Assembly: GCA_019843655.1 (NCBI GenBank)
Contig: JACDQD010000106.1
Location: 2,480,001-2,544,000, forward strand
Origin: Lethocerus indicus
Lineage: Eukaryota; Arthropoda; Insecta; Hemiptera; Belostomatidae
Length of the DNA: 64,000 nucleotides
Reading direction: 5' to 3'
A program made the translations under genes and the position numbers. The stretch's first letter is position 1. Each line of letters begins with the position of its first letter. Of the stretch, positions 10,463 through 21,731 are shown piece by piece. The notes beneath the pieces are model-generated. The model searched no databases. It saw only the letters and a list, made by a program, of their open reading frames with translations, and was not told the origin of the DNA.

Positions 10463-12600
10463 CATCATTTTGAATAAATTATGGGTGGAAACGTTTCATT
10501 TCTTCCCCATTCACTGACGAAAAAGGGAAATATTTTGTTTTTTGTTCGACCGCGCAATTTTCCAGGGCAGTAATGAAGGTTGAGAAACGAGTACAGCGCC
10601 GATTACCAACTTTCAAGTTGTCCACCGACCACTGCCATCTGCATGAGGGGTACCTACACCCTTAATAATGGCTAAGTTTCCTTCGTACTGGACTTATTAT
10701 AATTGAATAGCGGCCGAGATTACGCGTGCACGAACCTACTGAAAAGAAAGCGACCGCACGACTCAAGTTTGACGCGGTCGAAAGCTTGTTGCAATACCGT
10801 TTCTCTGTATACAACTACGTTTTAGTTTTAGACCTAATTTCCGAATTTTCCGCCTGCTAGGAGAATTCAACGGCAAGAATATATATCATCGGCTATATGT
10901 TCTATAGCAGAATGTAATATAATTCTGTCAGGACGTCGCCCCCAGCTACAAACCCGGAGATAAGTTAAAACGGGGACGTTGATGGGGTCAGATGGTGATG
11001 AATGCTGGCCGCCCTAACTGACTTTTTAACCTCTGACCTCTAACCAGTTCACCAGTGGTCCTATCTCAGAGAGCTCCCACCCTCCCCCCGCCAGTCAAGC
11101 CCCCTCCATTAGCCACAGAAACTACTTTGTTCTCAGTAAGTGCACCCCCCGGCCCCCTCGTAAAGGGCAACCCTGGCCGCCAAATTCGAGCCGGCACGAT
11201 ATATGATAATGATCATGAATTTTAGTGTTTTTTTTTTTACCGTCTCTCACATCTTTTGACGTTTGTTCTCTTCAATTTTAACTTTTGCTCTTATCAATTT
11301 ACACTTGACGGACTGATGATTGAAAGTCTGTGTTATCATAGAAACGGTCCGGATAAGAGTCGAAATATTCATTCGATTTCTGGGCCAAAACTACGCGTTA
11401 AACACGATGAGGTGAATAGTTTTTTTAGTTCATTCTCTTTCCTACGTGGTATTTGTGAAAAGTTTGCCACACAGAACACTGCCTAAGTCCTATAGTTACA
11501 GATAGACACGAACTGCAGTCGCCTGTGAAAACAGAAATAGCGGTCGAAACTTATTTTGGTACCCAAAAAAACTTATAAATGCGGAATGAAAAAAAAAGCG
11601 GACACTATAAATAGAGCTGTCGGCCAACTTTTTCTTCAGTTTCGCCTTGTACACTTTGCCCTTTGAGAGTTGGAGGGTTTTGCTCTCTCTCGGCAGTCGA
11701 CCGCAACCAACGTCCAGCGATTACCCCGGCTCTTTCCGGTCAGACCGACAATTTACTAAACTCAGCCCTGGCTTCTGAGAAAATTATTTCAAATAAGTCT
11801 CCCCTCTGCGGATAAACCGGTGTAGACCGGTTTATAGGAAACGACTGCAGTAGAAATCTAAATTTGTTCCCGTGAGATTTGTGTTATTGAAACGAGAGAA
11901 AATGACTGGCGCTTTATGACAAATAAAGCCTCAAGACAAATAAAGAATCATGATGTTTTCATTTGAAAAAACATTTCGTATTCACCAACAGTTTTCTTTG
12001 CCGTTCCACGTTTAATTTTTTGCAGTTGTATTTTCCAATATTCGGGATATTTATTCTAGAGGTGTACATCAGTAAGTGTTTCACTAGTGGCCTATCTAAA
12101 TCCTTACAAATACCTTATTTGTAGGTAGGATATCGCATACCGGCCCGCAGACCTTTAATAACATAAAATAAAAAATACTTTAATACATGTTCAAACAAAA
12201 ATCTATTAACTCGATGTCATTTTAATTACGAAAAAAGAAACTAAAAATTGATTCGGTTAGACATTTTTATTTTTACACGGTGATAGGATGACATGTCGGT
12301 ATAGCGGTAAATTGGTAAGTGGTTAATAATGGCATTTTGGGGATAGCGTGATCGGTTGACGGACGTCACACGTTTCTCTCGTTTTTCAATCGACTGTGGC
12401 CTGAATTCCCTCGAAAAATAATTACCAAACGCTCCCGCCTGTCGATCAATCTGCACAGCCAGCCAATAGTTTAACATTTAGAATATCCCAGCACTGTACG
12501 ACTGTCAATTAGTCCTAATATCAATCACCGAGGCCGGTGGGAATCATCCACACGATGAACGCTATTTGGGAGACAATTTTTCGGCTGAAGAACAGTTTTC
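10463..12600. other. Intergenic, no gene recognised
   Basis: Contains a C-rich stretch (11060-11160), a T run near 11225, and a TATA-like ACTATAAATAG at about 11604-11614 with GC-richer DNA behind it. No open exon with recognisable protein content was found on either strand. Confidence 0.45.
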
Positions 12601-12611
12601 TTTCTACAGTC

Positions 12612-12690
12612 ATTTGAGGATGCTCCAAAGTGCTAACAGTCTAACACCGCCACTCAAGGTGGCGAGCAGCCGAAACCGGTTCTAGGTGAA
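12612..12690 (+). repeat. Degenerate copy of the hammerhead terminal repeat
   Basis: Carries an altered form of the ATGCCCAAAAAACATCCAAA leader and the GGCGAGCAGCCGAAACCGGT block. The core has mutated (CTCAAGG for CTGAAGA) and an extra T breaks GGTCTAGC, so no active ribozyme is expected. Confidence 0.6.
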
Positions 12691-14430
12691 CCAACAGAGG
12701 TGGAAAGGTTTGCTCCTAAACCGCCTGGTTAATTTAGCTTAACTACGTCATCGTTGGCTGATTACCATCAGTATACTGATAATTAGTTATATTTAAATAT
12801 ATTGCACATTTTTTTTGGAATTGGATTATTAAAACCGGCAAAATTCAAACTAGTACAATTTGTTTTTGAATTTTGGGCGAAAAACGCTATAGCCACTATA
12901 AAAATCTAATTACTTATTTATTTTATTTAGTAATTTTTAATTTGACACATCACACGGGTGTTACACGCGGAGATATGGGCTACGAACAAATCTAATGAGG
13001 TGTTAATTAATAATGAGCGGTTAATTTTATTCTTTCGTTTGTATTTTCATATGTTCCGTGCAAACCCCGAATACGATCCGGCCGTTAAAAGAATTTAAAA
13101 AAAAAATGAACAAACGAAAAAAGATTTCGCGTGACGAGTTGAATTCGAAACGTTGAAAAATTTCCCAACCAGAGTTTTTCGGGGATTTCATTTCCACGCA
13201 CACACAGAGACACACGCTGGCACGAGGAGCAAAAAAGTGAACTTATTTTAGAAGTTCGCGGTACGACAATATTTTTATTATTATGGCCTTTTAATTTTTG
13301 TTACCGCTATTTAACGTTCAAGTAGCCACCCTCCGCTTCCGTGACTATTCAGTGCTAAGAATCTGGTTATTTAGCGTTGAAATATTTCATTTAAAAAAAA
13401 CTCGAGAAATAAAATACCCGACGTAGTTTATTTGTATTAAAATCCGTCTATATTATTTTTGTTTATATTGATACTGAAATATTAGCTCTTACTGAATTTT
13501 TTGTTCGGTTTGTTGGTTTACTCTTGTCTTACGGTGGATTCGGCTGCTCGCCATCTTCAGTATTTTACTGTCCCGTGACTCTATTAGCGAAGATGGCGAT
13601 AAACCCGGGTTTATGAGATCTAATTAGGCGAGTCCAAACACTTCAATTGTGTAATAATTTCGAACATCGGCGCAAACAAATATATTTTCTATTCAACGTG
13701 TCCGAGGAAAATACCTCTCTGAATAAAATATTGTTGTCATTATTTATTCGCTTATTAATATTACATCGGCGACCTTTTGCCAGTGGTTCACATTCGATAT
13801 TATTCCCGGGCCAAAACCCCCAACGATGTTAGGCATACAGGCGTATACATTTATACATGCGTGTGCAAGCGTTTGCCTCTTATCCGACTGAATCGGCCTC
13901 GGTTCATTACAATAAAGCGGGGCGTTATTCGAATCTGAGTTCGCTATAATTTAAACGACACGCCACACTTATGGGCGCCCGCTTAGCTCAACTCGTAAAT
14001 CAGCGAGCGGGTGGCCGCTTTCAACTTGATAGCCGAAGTATCACAATATTTGTTATCTAAAAAATATTAGCTGCAACACCGCAAACAGGGCCCCCCTCAC
14101 GTCGTACTCATATCGGATCGCAAGCTCCTAGTATTTTCGAACGGACTTAGTTAATTCGACGCGCATAATGAAAACATTTTCAATAAAGAAATACAGTATA
14201 TCGAAGAAGGCGAAGAGCCTGTATACAAGAGTATACGACTTTGTAATACCTTGCCCGGATTCAGTGGATAGCTGGGAAAAAACCATCTGAGTACACGCCC
14301 TGTCACGTTATTGTTATAACGAGGCACTTACCTGACAAATACATCGAAACTTTACACATTCCCTGTCATCCACATCACAATCCACACATAATGGACAGCA
14401 ATACCTTGTCGCCAATCTAATAAATACTGA
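12691..14430. other. Intergenic with one terminal-repeat fragment
   Basis: A minus-strand fragment of the hammerhead terminal repeat lies at about 13498-13566; it keeps CTGAAGA but has GAAT in place of GAAA. The rest shows short frames without support. Confidence 0.5.
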
Positions 14431-14436
14431 TTTATT
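14431..14436 (-). terminator. Poly(A) signal of the EB-module gene
   Basis: TTTATT on the given strand is AATAAA on the gene strand, 75 bases beyond the proposed stop codon at 14512-14514. Confidence 0.5.
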
Positions 14437-14511
14437 TATAGTTGTAAAATATATTTCGTGTTTTACATAAAATTTATCAAAATTTCCGTGGTTGACTCTG
14501 GAATTCGTGGT

Positions 14512-17500
14512 TCACGTTTGAACGGATAGCGCTGCCAACAGAATCAGGACGAGACCGGTGTACGTTGTCATATTGCCTCCGCTGCCTGTACAGACAAAAT
14601 CAAAATTTTCATTTTCACTAAATCTTAACATAAACCGCCCCACCGGTAACGAACATGCTAAACGACGATCCGATCTTTTAACGGCATAATTTACCCATTT
14701 ATTTGTATTAATCGTATTAATATTTCGCAGTATTTCTAAATTTACATACAGGTGTCGTTTTTCGGGCCGGCCTTATAGTTGTATTTGCAGGAGCAGGTGC
14801 CTTTCAGGCAGTAGGCGTTGGGCGTGATGCACTCGCTGTTGTAGGAACACTTGGCGTTCAGCGCCCGCTCTAGGTAGCAAGTGCGACCGTTCACGTAGTG
14901 GTAGCCCTTGCTGCATACGCAAGCATTGTTATTGCAGGCAGCACCCACCCCAAGCAACTGTAAGCCAGTAATAGTAGTAATTTAAACTCAGTTCCGCTGA
15001 TGATTATAAATGATCGCCTTTCTGTACCCAATAAGTGGAAAAATGTTTCACTAATGACGGTTTTCAGTAGTGAAAGAAATTAACTTTTGTTGGAGTACGC
15101 CTTCGGGGAAGAGGAAGAACGGGGTCACGTGTTGCGGGAGTGCCCGCTCTTCGATGAAAACAGAAGGGAAATCCTTATAGCAGTGGCACTCAGTCTTTCA
15201 CCCGGAGACGCCAAAGTCAAGAATAAGCCACGATCGAGAAGAAATTAGTTTCGGTCATTAATTTTTAAGAACTAGGTGTCCGGCAGAATTGACATTAAAA
15301 CCTAAACACTTGGCACGCAGACGAGTGGGGAAATGAAGTACAAATACAAATACCAAGCAGGTATTCGAAATAATTATACTGGTAACAGGAACGCTTCAAC
15401 TTGAATACTCTACAAGTAGAACTTAAAATGGACGATGTAGAATTAGGCGAAGTGCTTGTACTTTAGTGCACTGGTCCACTTCTTGGCAGAGTCCGCTGTA
15501 TTTGGTGACCAGCGGAAGACAGGTGCTCCAGTCTCGGCTGGTCACCATGTCGGCGCCGCACACGCAAATTCCATTATCGCAGCTGCTTTCCTTCACTTCC
15601 GAACAGTCTTCCGTTTTTCCACACTTGCTCCCGATACCTGTAAATTGAAGATTTACATTTGGACAAACACTCTTATTAATAATAAGCCGGAATCGGCCAA
15701 GTCTCGAACTCTGGGAGGTGAGTGAAAAACTCCTTCTGCAGCTGGACCCGAAGTTTCGGAACATACACTATATCCGTCTTCAGGACCTGCTTTCATTGAC
15801 ATGAGCCACCTTTTCTTTTATCGGAAGCAGCTATTTATGGGCACAACTACAGAACAGAATTCCATTCAGTTTTTGATTTGCTTTCTAGCGCGTAATTAGC
15901 CACAAATTTGAAGGCGAAAGTCAGTCGTTCAAACCATCGGGGACAACCCCGAGAGCGGGTGCTCTCCGGTAGTGATCGATATTTAATACTCTAAAATTGT
16001 GCAATGCACTTGTTTTGTGCGCCTACCCGGATGGCAAGTTCCGTCCTTGGTGATAAAGTGGTCTTGACATAGGCAAGTGCCGCTCTTGGAGCAGTACGAG
16101 TTCTGGAAGACGCAGTCGTCATCGTTGGCGCAAGGCTGGCCCACCCTTATCGAGTCCTGCCTGCAGCTCAACCCACTGTCGGCCCTGTGGTATCCCATCT
16201 TACACTTGCACCTGCCCTCCGAACAGCTTTCTATCGTGTCATTCTGACCGCAGTCCAAGCCCTGCTTGCACGCTTCACCGACTCCTGCACATCAGTACAT
16301 ATTAACAGATCTGAAAAACCTCATCTCGGCTTCCCTTACCGTCATTCATGTTATTGGCGAATAATTCACTTTGTTATGATATATTAAAATTGGCCCGCAC
16401 TCACTTTTTGTAGCCCAACAGTAGAGCTTGTCGACGACGAAGTGGGAATCCTGAGTGCAGTGGCACTTTTTCTTGACGCAAATGCCCCGCGGGCCGAAGA
16501 ACGAGCACTCTTCATTTGTCAAACAGCTCCAGCTAATGTTGCGGGACACTTGACAAAGTACAATTACAAGCGCGATTAATTTTATTTAATTATCCCCTCC
16601 ACGAAAGTATAAGAAGAAGAATTATTCGCGCGCGAAAAAGAAGCATAAACTTTACATACTTTTCTCGCACATCTGATTATTTTCAGCTGCCACAAAACCG
16701 GCTTTGCAAGCGCACCATTTTTTCGAATCCCTGCACATCATGTTTTTTCCCACGCAATCGCTGTCGGCAGTACACGGCGAACCCAGTTCTGTATATTCAA
16801 AAATTAATTATTAGAATCTGCGAAGTAACATATTAAATTTATTCCAAAGAACGATTCAAGGCCGGTACATAAAGTCACTCATGTTTATGTATGTAGATGA
16901 AAATACTCGCGAGCTATACTTAAATTTTAAATTATGATTATTCTCATAATGGCGGAAAACATTTTTTTCTCGTTTACCAGGATGACAGCTCGTTTTGCTT
17001 TTATTGGCGTAGAACCCCGATTTGCAGAGGCACCGTTTGCTGTCGGCGCAGTAGGAATTTTCAATTGAACTGCAGTCCTCCTGTTTTGTGCAGTTATCCC
17101 CAACTTCTGGGAAAAAGGAAGATTTTTAAAAATGGGAATATAAAAGAAACCCCCCCCTTGTATATAGAGACAGTATACTGTGCTCTACCTGAGTAAGGTT
17201 TTTTTTTGTCCTTTGGCGCAGTACTGTGGATAACATTAATGTTCCCAATTATTTATGCGTCGATTAGTCTATTACTACTACTGATCAAGTTTGTATATAC
17301 ATCAAATTTTATGTACAAAATCCAGTAAGAAAAGATAACAGAAATTCAATTTGTTTTCATCCTAACAAGAAGTTTACTGACCCATGCCTCCTGTACTCCT
17401 GGACAGCCTTTCGTTAAATATTGGTAAGTTGACCTTGTTGGGCTGAACTTTGTTCGGCTCAGTTTTTTTTCCATTGCACACGCATTTTCTTTCCCGGCTG

Positions 17501-19044
17501 CACACCGCATCCGTGCAGTTCATGCAGTCCAACGCAATTCCGCAGGGGCCGCCCGGACCTGCAGTTTGAAAATTCAGACATTGGGACTTTCGCGCGCATG
17601 TGTATCTTCAGCACTGATATATACGGTGATATAATTGCCTGATTCGGACCACTTATCCTCCGGCAGGATGAGTACTCCCGCTGGTAGTAACCCGGGGCAC
17701 AGAGGCACACGCGTCTCATCGGGTCGCAGACGGCACTCTCGAAATCGTGGCTCACGTAGCAGTTTTCGTCGTTGTGGCACTTCTCGCCGAGGCCTGCAAA
17801 ATCAAGTTACCCAAGTTACACCGTTTCAGGCTTCCATTTCTTGGAGGTGTCCGTGTTTAATAGAAAAAAATTATTCAATGCCCGGTGGCGGACCATTTTC
17901 AAGAATTTAGGTTGGTCACATTTAGGCTCTCTGATAGCATTCTGAATGAACTGTTTTTGCATAAATCTACTCTCCGCATAAAACCAACTGTATTATGAAT
18001 AGTTTACGAACTTATTTACCGGATGATTTCCAGCATCTTCCCCTTAAATAGTGGTATTTTTCGTTGCATTTGCAAGTGTTGCTGCTGCTGCAGTAACCTC
18101 CCGACTTCAGGCTGTACGAACACTGTAAACTGTCTTCGCATTCACTATCAAAACCATTTGATCCTAAAATTAAAATCCATGGCCCAATTGTCAATATTTT
18201 AATAGACATACAGGCGATCGACTTAGTAAAACTTGGTTTTACCAAATCAGTATTTCGGTTTTACAGTCATTTCGTTTATTGAGAAAACATATCAATATAT
18301 TCACAGCATTTTAATTCATTATGTGTAGCAAAATTATTTTCAGTAACACATTGAAAATACAGTTAAATAAAACAACTGTTGCAGAAATAAAACCAATTTT
18401 AATTTCCTGTTTTCTTAAAATTTATTTTATTTTAATAAATTAAATTATTCACACGCCCACACTGTTTGTTGTACATTTCCTCTGTTAATGTACTTTTTAT
18501 CTGAGTAATATTTTCATTGAAGCTTGGGAAAAGATTCTTTGTTTTTTGATTAAGGAGAGATATTTATATCAATTTTCTATATATTTTATTTCCCATATCT
18601 TTGAAGGAATAATCCCAATACGAGCTCCAATACGAATGTATACATAATTTGACATTATGTGAAAGCAAATGGTATAATAATATTTTTATTTTATAATAAA
18701 ATCGACACTGCTTTTTTAAAATCATATACAATTTGATTAACAGGAAATTTCGCTACAGATAAGAAACCGGTTTTACATACCTTGCAAACATTTCGTCATG
18801 TCACTATTTTCGATGAAACCAGGGGGACAGATGCATTTTGATTTGACACAGATTGCCAGTTCCATATCACAATCTGTGTCAGCTTTGCATTTGTCATCAG
18901 TTTCTTCACTGCACAAACCTGAATGATTTTAAAAAATCAGATCACCAAAAGGAGAAAACAACTTATAAAATGAGGAGAAACCGAGAATTAGAAGTTACCA
19001 TAGTTGAACAACAATAGAGTGAACACTACAACGGTTGAAAACAT
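14512..19044 (-). CDS. EB-module cysteine-rich protein, secreted and probably GPI-anchored
   Basis: Twelve exons on the minus strand: 19044-18999, 18918-18781, 18163-18020, 17793-~17650, 17558-17382, 17106-16978, 16788-16660, 16548-16405, 16284-16027, 15637-15462, 14957-14750, 14585-14512. Joined they encode about 588 residues. Residues 1-16 (MFSTVVVFTLLLFNYG) are a signal peptide. Then come about twelve EB modules, each with the usual spacing of paired cysteines ending in CxCxxG(F/Y). Most modules are one exon in phase 1; exon 9 holds two. The last exon adds SGGN followed by a hydrophobic tail (LVLILLAALSV) and stop, the form of a GPI-attachment signal. Skipping the GTATGT donor at 14749 would give an earlier stop (TAA, 14742-14744) without the tail. 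The donor of exon 4 is weak (17650 or 17653). Function is unknown; EB proteins are extracellular. Confidence 0.8.
15087..15248 (+). mobile_element. LINE (non-LTR retrotransposon) C-terminal fragment in an EB-gene intron
   Basis: Plus-strand frame from about 15087 to the stop at 15246-15248 contains GEEEERGHVLRECPLFDENR, the His/Cys end of the C-terminal zinc knuckle typical of insect non-LTR reverse transcriptases. The preceding cysteines are lost. It lies antisense in the intron between exons 10 and 11 of the EB-module gene. It is a relic only; no RT core is nearby. Confidence 0.6.
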
Positions 19045-21400
19045 TGTTGACTACTGTAAATCGATTTAGAGCTTGCACTACATTTGGTAAAAATTGAACA
19101 TGAGTTACTTTTATTTAGACTATTTTATCAATTGAGTGGAGTGGAGACTCAGAATGTGACTGAGATAAACACCTGCACAGCTGAAAATTCCATATCTTCA
19201 AATCTCAAATCATCGGTCAACACTCAACGAAAACAATAGATAACGCAACCCATTCAAATAATATCCCCTGTCTATAGGAGTCAGTCAGATTTGTTATTGA
19301 GTTACAAATCAGTTATTGAGTCACGAGTGAATGAATACTGTTTTCTTAATATTTATTTTATTATCATAGAATGTAATTCAAATGAAATACTTTATTGAAA
19401 CTTTATTGTGCACTAGTAATAATTCTTGAACTGTCACTGCAGAAGTTAAAATTAAAATTCATATTCGTTCAATATTTTAACAGGATTTCGTTTCATATTT
19501 CTATTGGAATATGTGACTTATTAAAAATATTAAAATTGATTATATTTTTAATTGGATCAATAACCATAATTTATTGGACAAGTTAGATGACTAAATAATA
19601 GTATAATGAAATTTATATTCAAAATATTAAACCCAATTATAAATTAAATATTTATACCCATATTATTATATATATCAATCAATATATATTATGTTCGCAG
19701 TATATCTCAGTCAGTGGTTTCCTTTTTGATTTTTGTCTGTCAGCATTTTGTCGAATTAGTTCGACCAGCAGCCGCTAGATGTAGCCCACTGTACCAAAAA
19801 AAGGGACCAATATAGTTCGGGCCGTTGCCGTTAGATGACGTGCACTATATAGAAAATATTATGCTCAATTTTTTGAACAGGACTGTAAAAGGGCCCCGTT
19901 TATTCTGAGAAAGGATTATTATTGAGTTCAGCTCAATTCGAGGCACAAACAAACACAATTAAAAGTCGATGCCCCCGCCATTCTTACAGTAAGCAGGCAA
20001 GCTGCTAGCTAGTAGTGTATTGTAGCCTTAGTATACCCGCTGATACAACTCTTAGCTTGACCAAGTTTTAACTTTTCACCTTCACTTAGCGTGTTACGAC
20101 ACTGCTACGAGAATCTAGCAAAGCTAGTCTGGGTACATGACCGACTGAGCGAATTGAGACAGAAAAAGAAGGTGCGATGATATTCCACCAATAAAATTTC
20201 GTCTATCTAATAATAGGAATCCTTTATAATTCGATATTTTCTCGGGTGTTGTGGAATTGGGAAATTCCGCTGCGGTGGCCCGGAGCGAACATCGAACCGC
20301 GGTGAGATCCTAAACGGTGCAATTCAAGATACGAACTGCACACCGTGTGGATTTCCCCAAACGGCGTCCTATTTGTTACAGTGAACCGGACGCATGACTC
20401 ACCCTCAATATATTTCCCAGGATATGATCCCGGATCCCGTTCGGCTGACGTACCGGAAACGCGGAAAACGGTGGGCCAAATAGGCTTGAAGACAGGTATA
20501 CAAGTATACTTTAGGCCAAATATTCATGTATATATGTAGAAAGGTCTGGTATACACTTTTATATTGTCTATGATATTCTATGTGTATTAAAAAAAAACAA
20601 CTGTATTTGTAATTTTTAAATTTGTTTTAGCAAGGCCTTCTCGGAATCGAAGTCCGTGTATGAAGTGGAGTATTATTTTTTGAAAATTTAGATCAAACTA
20701 AATAGATATATTTTTTTAAAGCGAGTGAATACTCGTCCGATTGGAATGAGTGAAAGTTCTTCCCTGTACGTTGTGTTGCACACGATAGGGTGACCATTAC
20801 AAATTGTAAAGGTTTCTGAGCTATAGGTACTGTACAATACGTAATATGCTTCTCTGATTAAGAGGAAATCTCCGTGCCCTTGACCCGCATCAAGTATTCA
20901 TCATGACCAGTTTCTTCCTCTCTCTACTCGTTGCTAAAACTGGGCCATTATTCGACAGATTTTTTAATAAATCGTTTTCATTTTTTTGTCATTTTACGTT
21001 TTTCATATTTATTTTCAATGTTTCGATTTGCAAGATACCGGTCTGGGTCTACGAATTCCGATAATTTCAGATGTAAGTTACATGAAATCGGATTTTTGTC
21101 TCTTTAACGAAGCATTTTATTTCGGATCCTATACACACAATTTTTTCGCACCTTTTTTAGCTAAAAGGGAGTTTAAATTAATTTTGACTACGGTGTAGTT
21201 ACAATAAGTTTGGGACATTGTTAGCAGTAGTTTAGTAGATTGGCCTAGCTGTTAATTTCAATATTACGGGTATAGTTGTATTATCGGGGGTGTGATTAAA
21301 ACGCGAGTGATGATACTAGACCTTAGACTCGATACGTGCTTCAGGTCGTGATTTATAGCCCCCTAAGCAATGTCTATTTCGAAAATTATTCAATTGCGTA
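19045..21400. other. Intergenic between the EB-module and clip-domain genes
   Basis: AT-rich spacer upstream of both divergent genes. No clear TATA box was found for the EB gene; ATAAAAG-like sequence lies about 70 bases upstream of its ATG on the gene strand. A GC-richer patch at 20240-20480 has a GGTTCGA on the minus strand but no cloverleaf. Confidence 0.45.
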
Positions 21401-21409
21401 TACCTTTTC

Positions 21410-21492
21410 TCGATAACTGTCGGGCGTATCGCGACGGTTTGGAAAGTAGCGACTGTCTCGATAAGGTTGGGAAAAACTGATAACGTTATAAA
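21410..21492 (+). promoter_or_regulatory. Putative promoter of the clip-domain gene: GATA motifs and TATA box
   Basis: TATAAA at 21487-21492 lies about 240 bases before the chosen ATG. Three GATA-type motifs precede it (CGATAACT near 21411, CGATAAGG near 21459, TGATAACG near 21478). GATA factors commonly act in insect fat body and gut immune genes. The start site itself is not mapped. Confidence 0.4.
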
Positions 21493-21731
21493 CGGGGCGT
21501 GATGATGTTACCTGAACCCATCTCTAGAACGCGTGAAGTACCTCACGAGAATGCGGACACGTCCGTAGCCAGGTAGTCGGTGCCCCCTCCTTGGGCGGCG
21601 CGGTTAGGTTAGCTAGTGTTGGCCCCCCCCAGAGTCCGGCTCTGGCCACTCGGTATCTGGCCGCAACTCTGTCCATGTCACTGTCCTTCATCGCCAGTTT
21701 ACCCGCCGACGCCTGCCGAAGACGATCCGCC

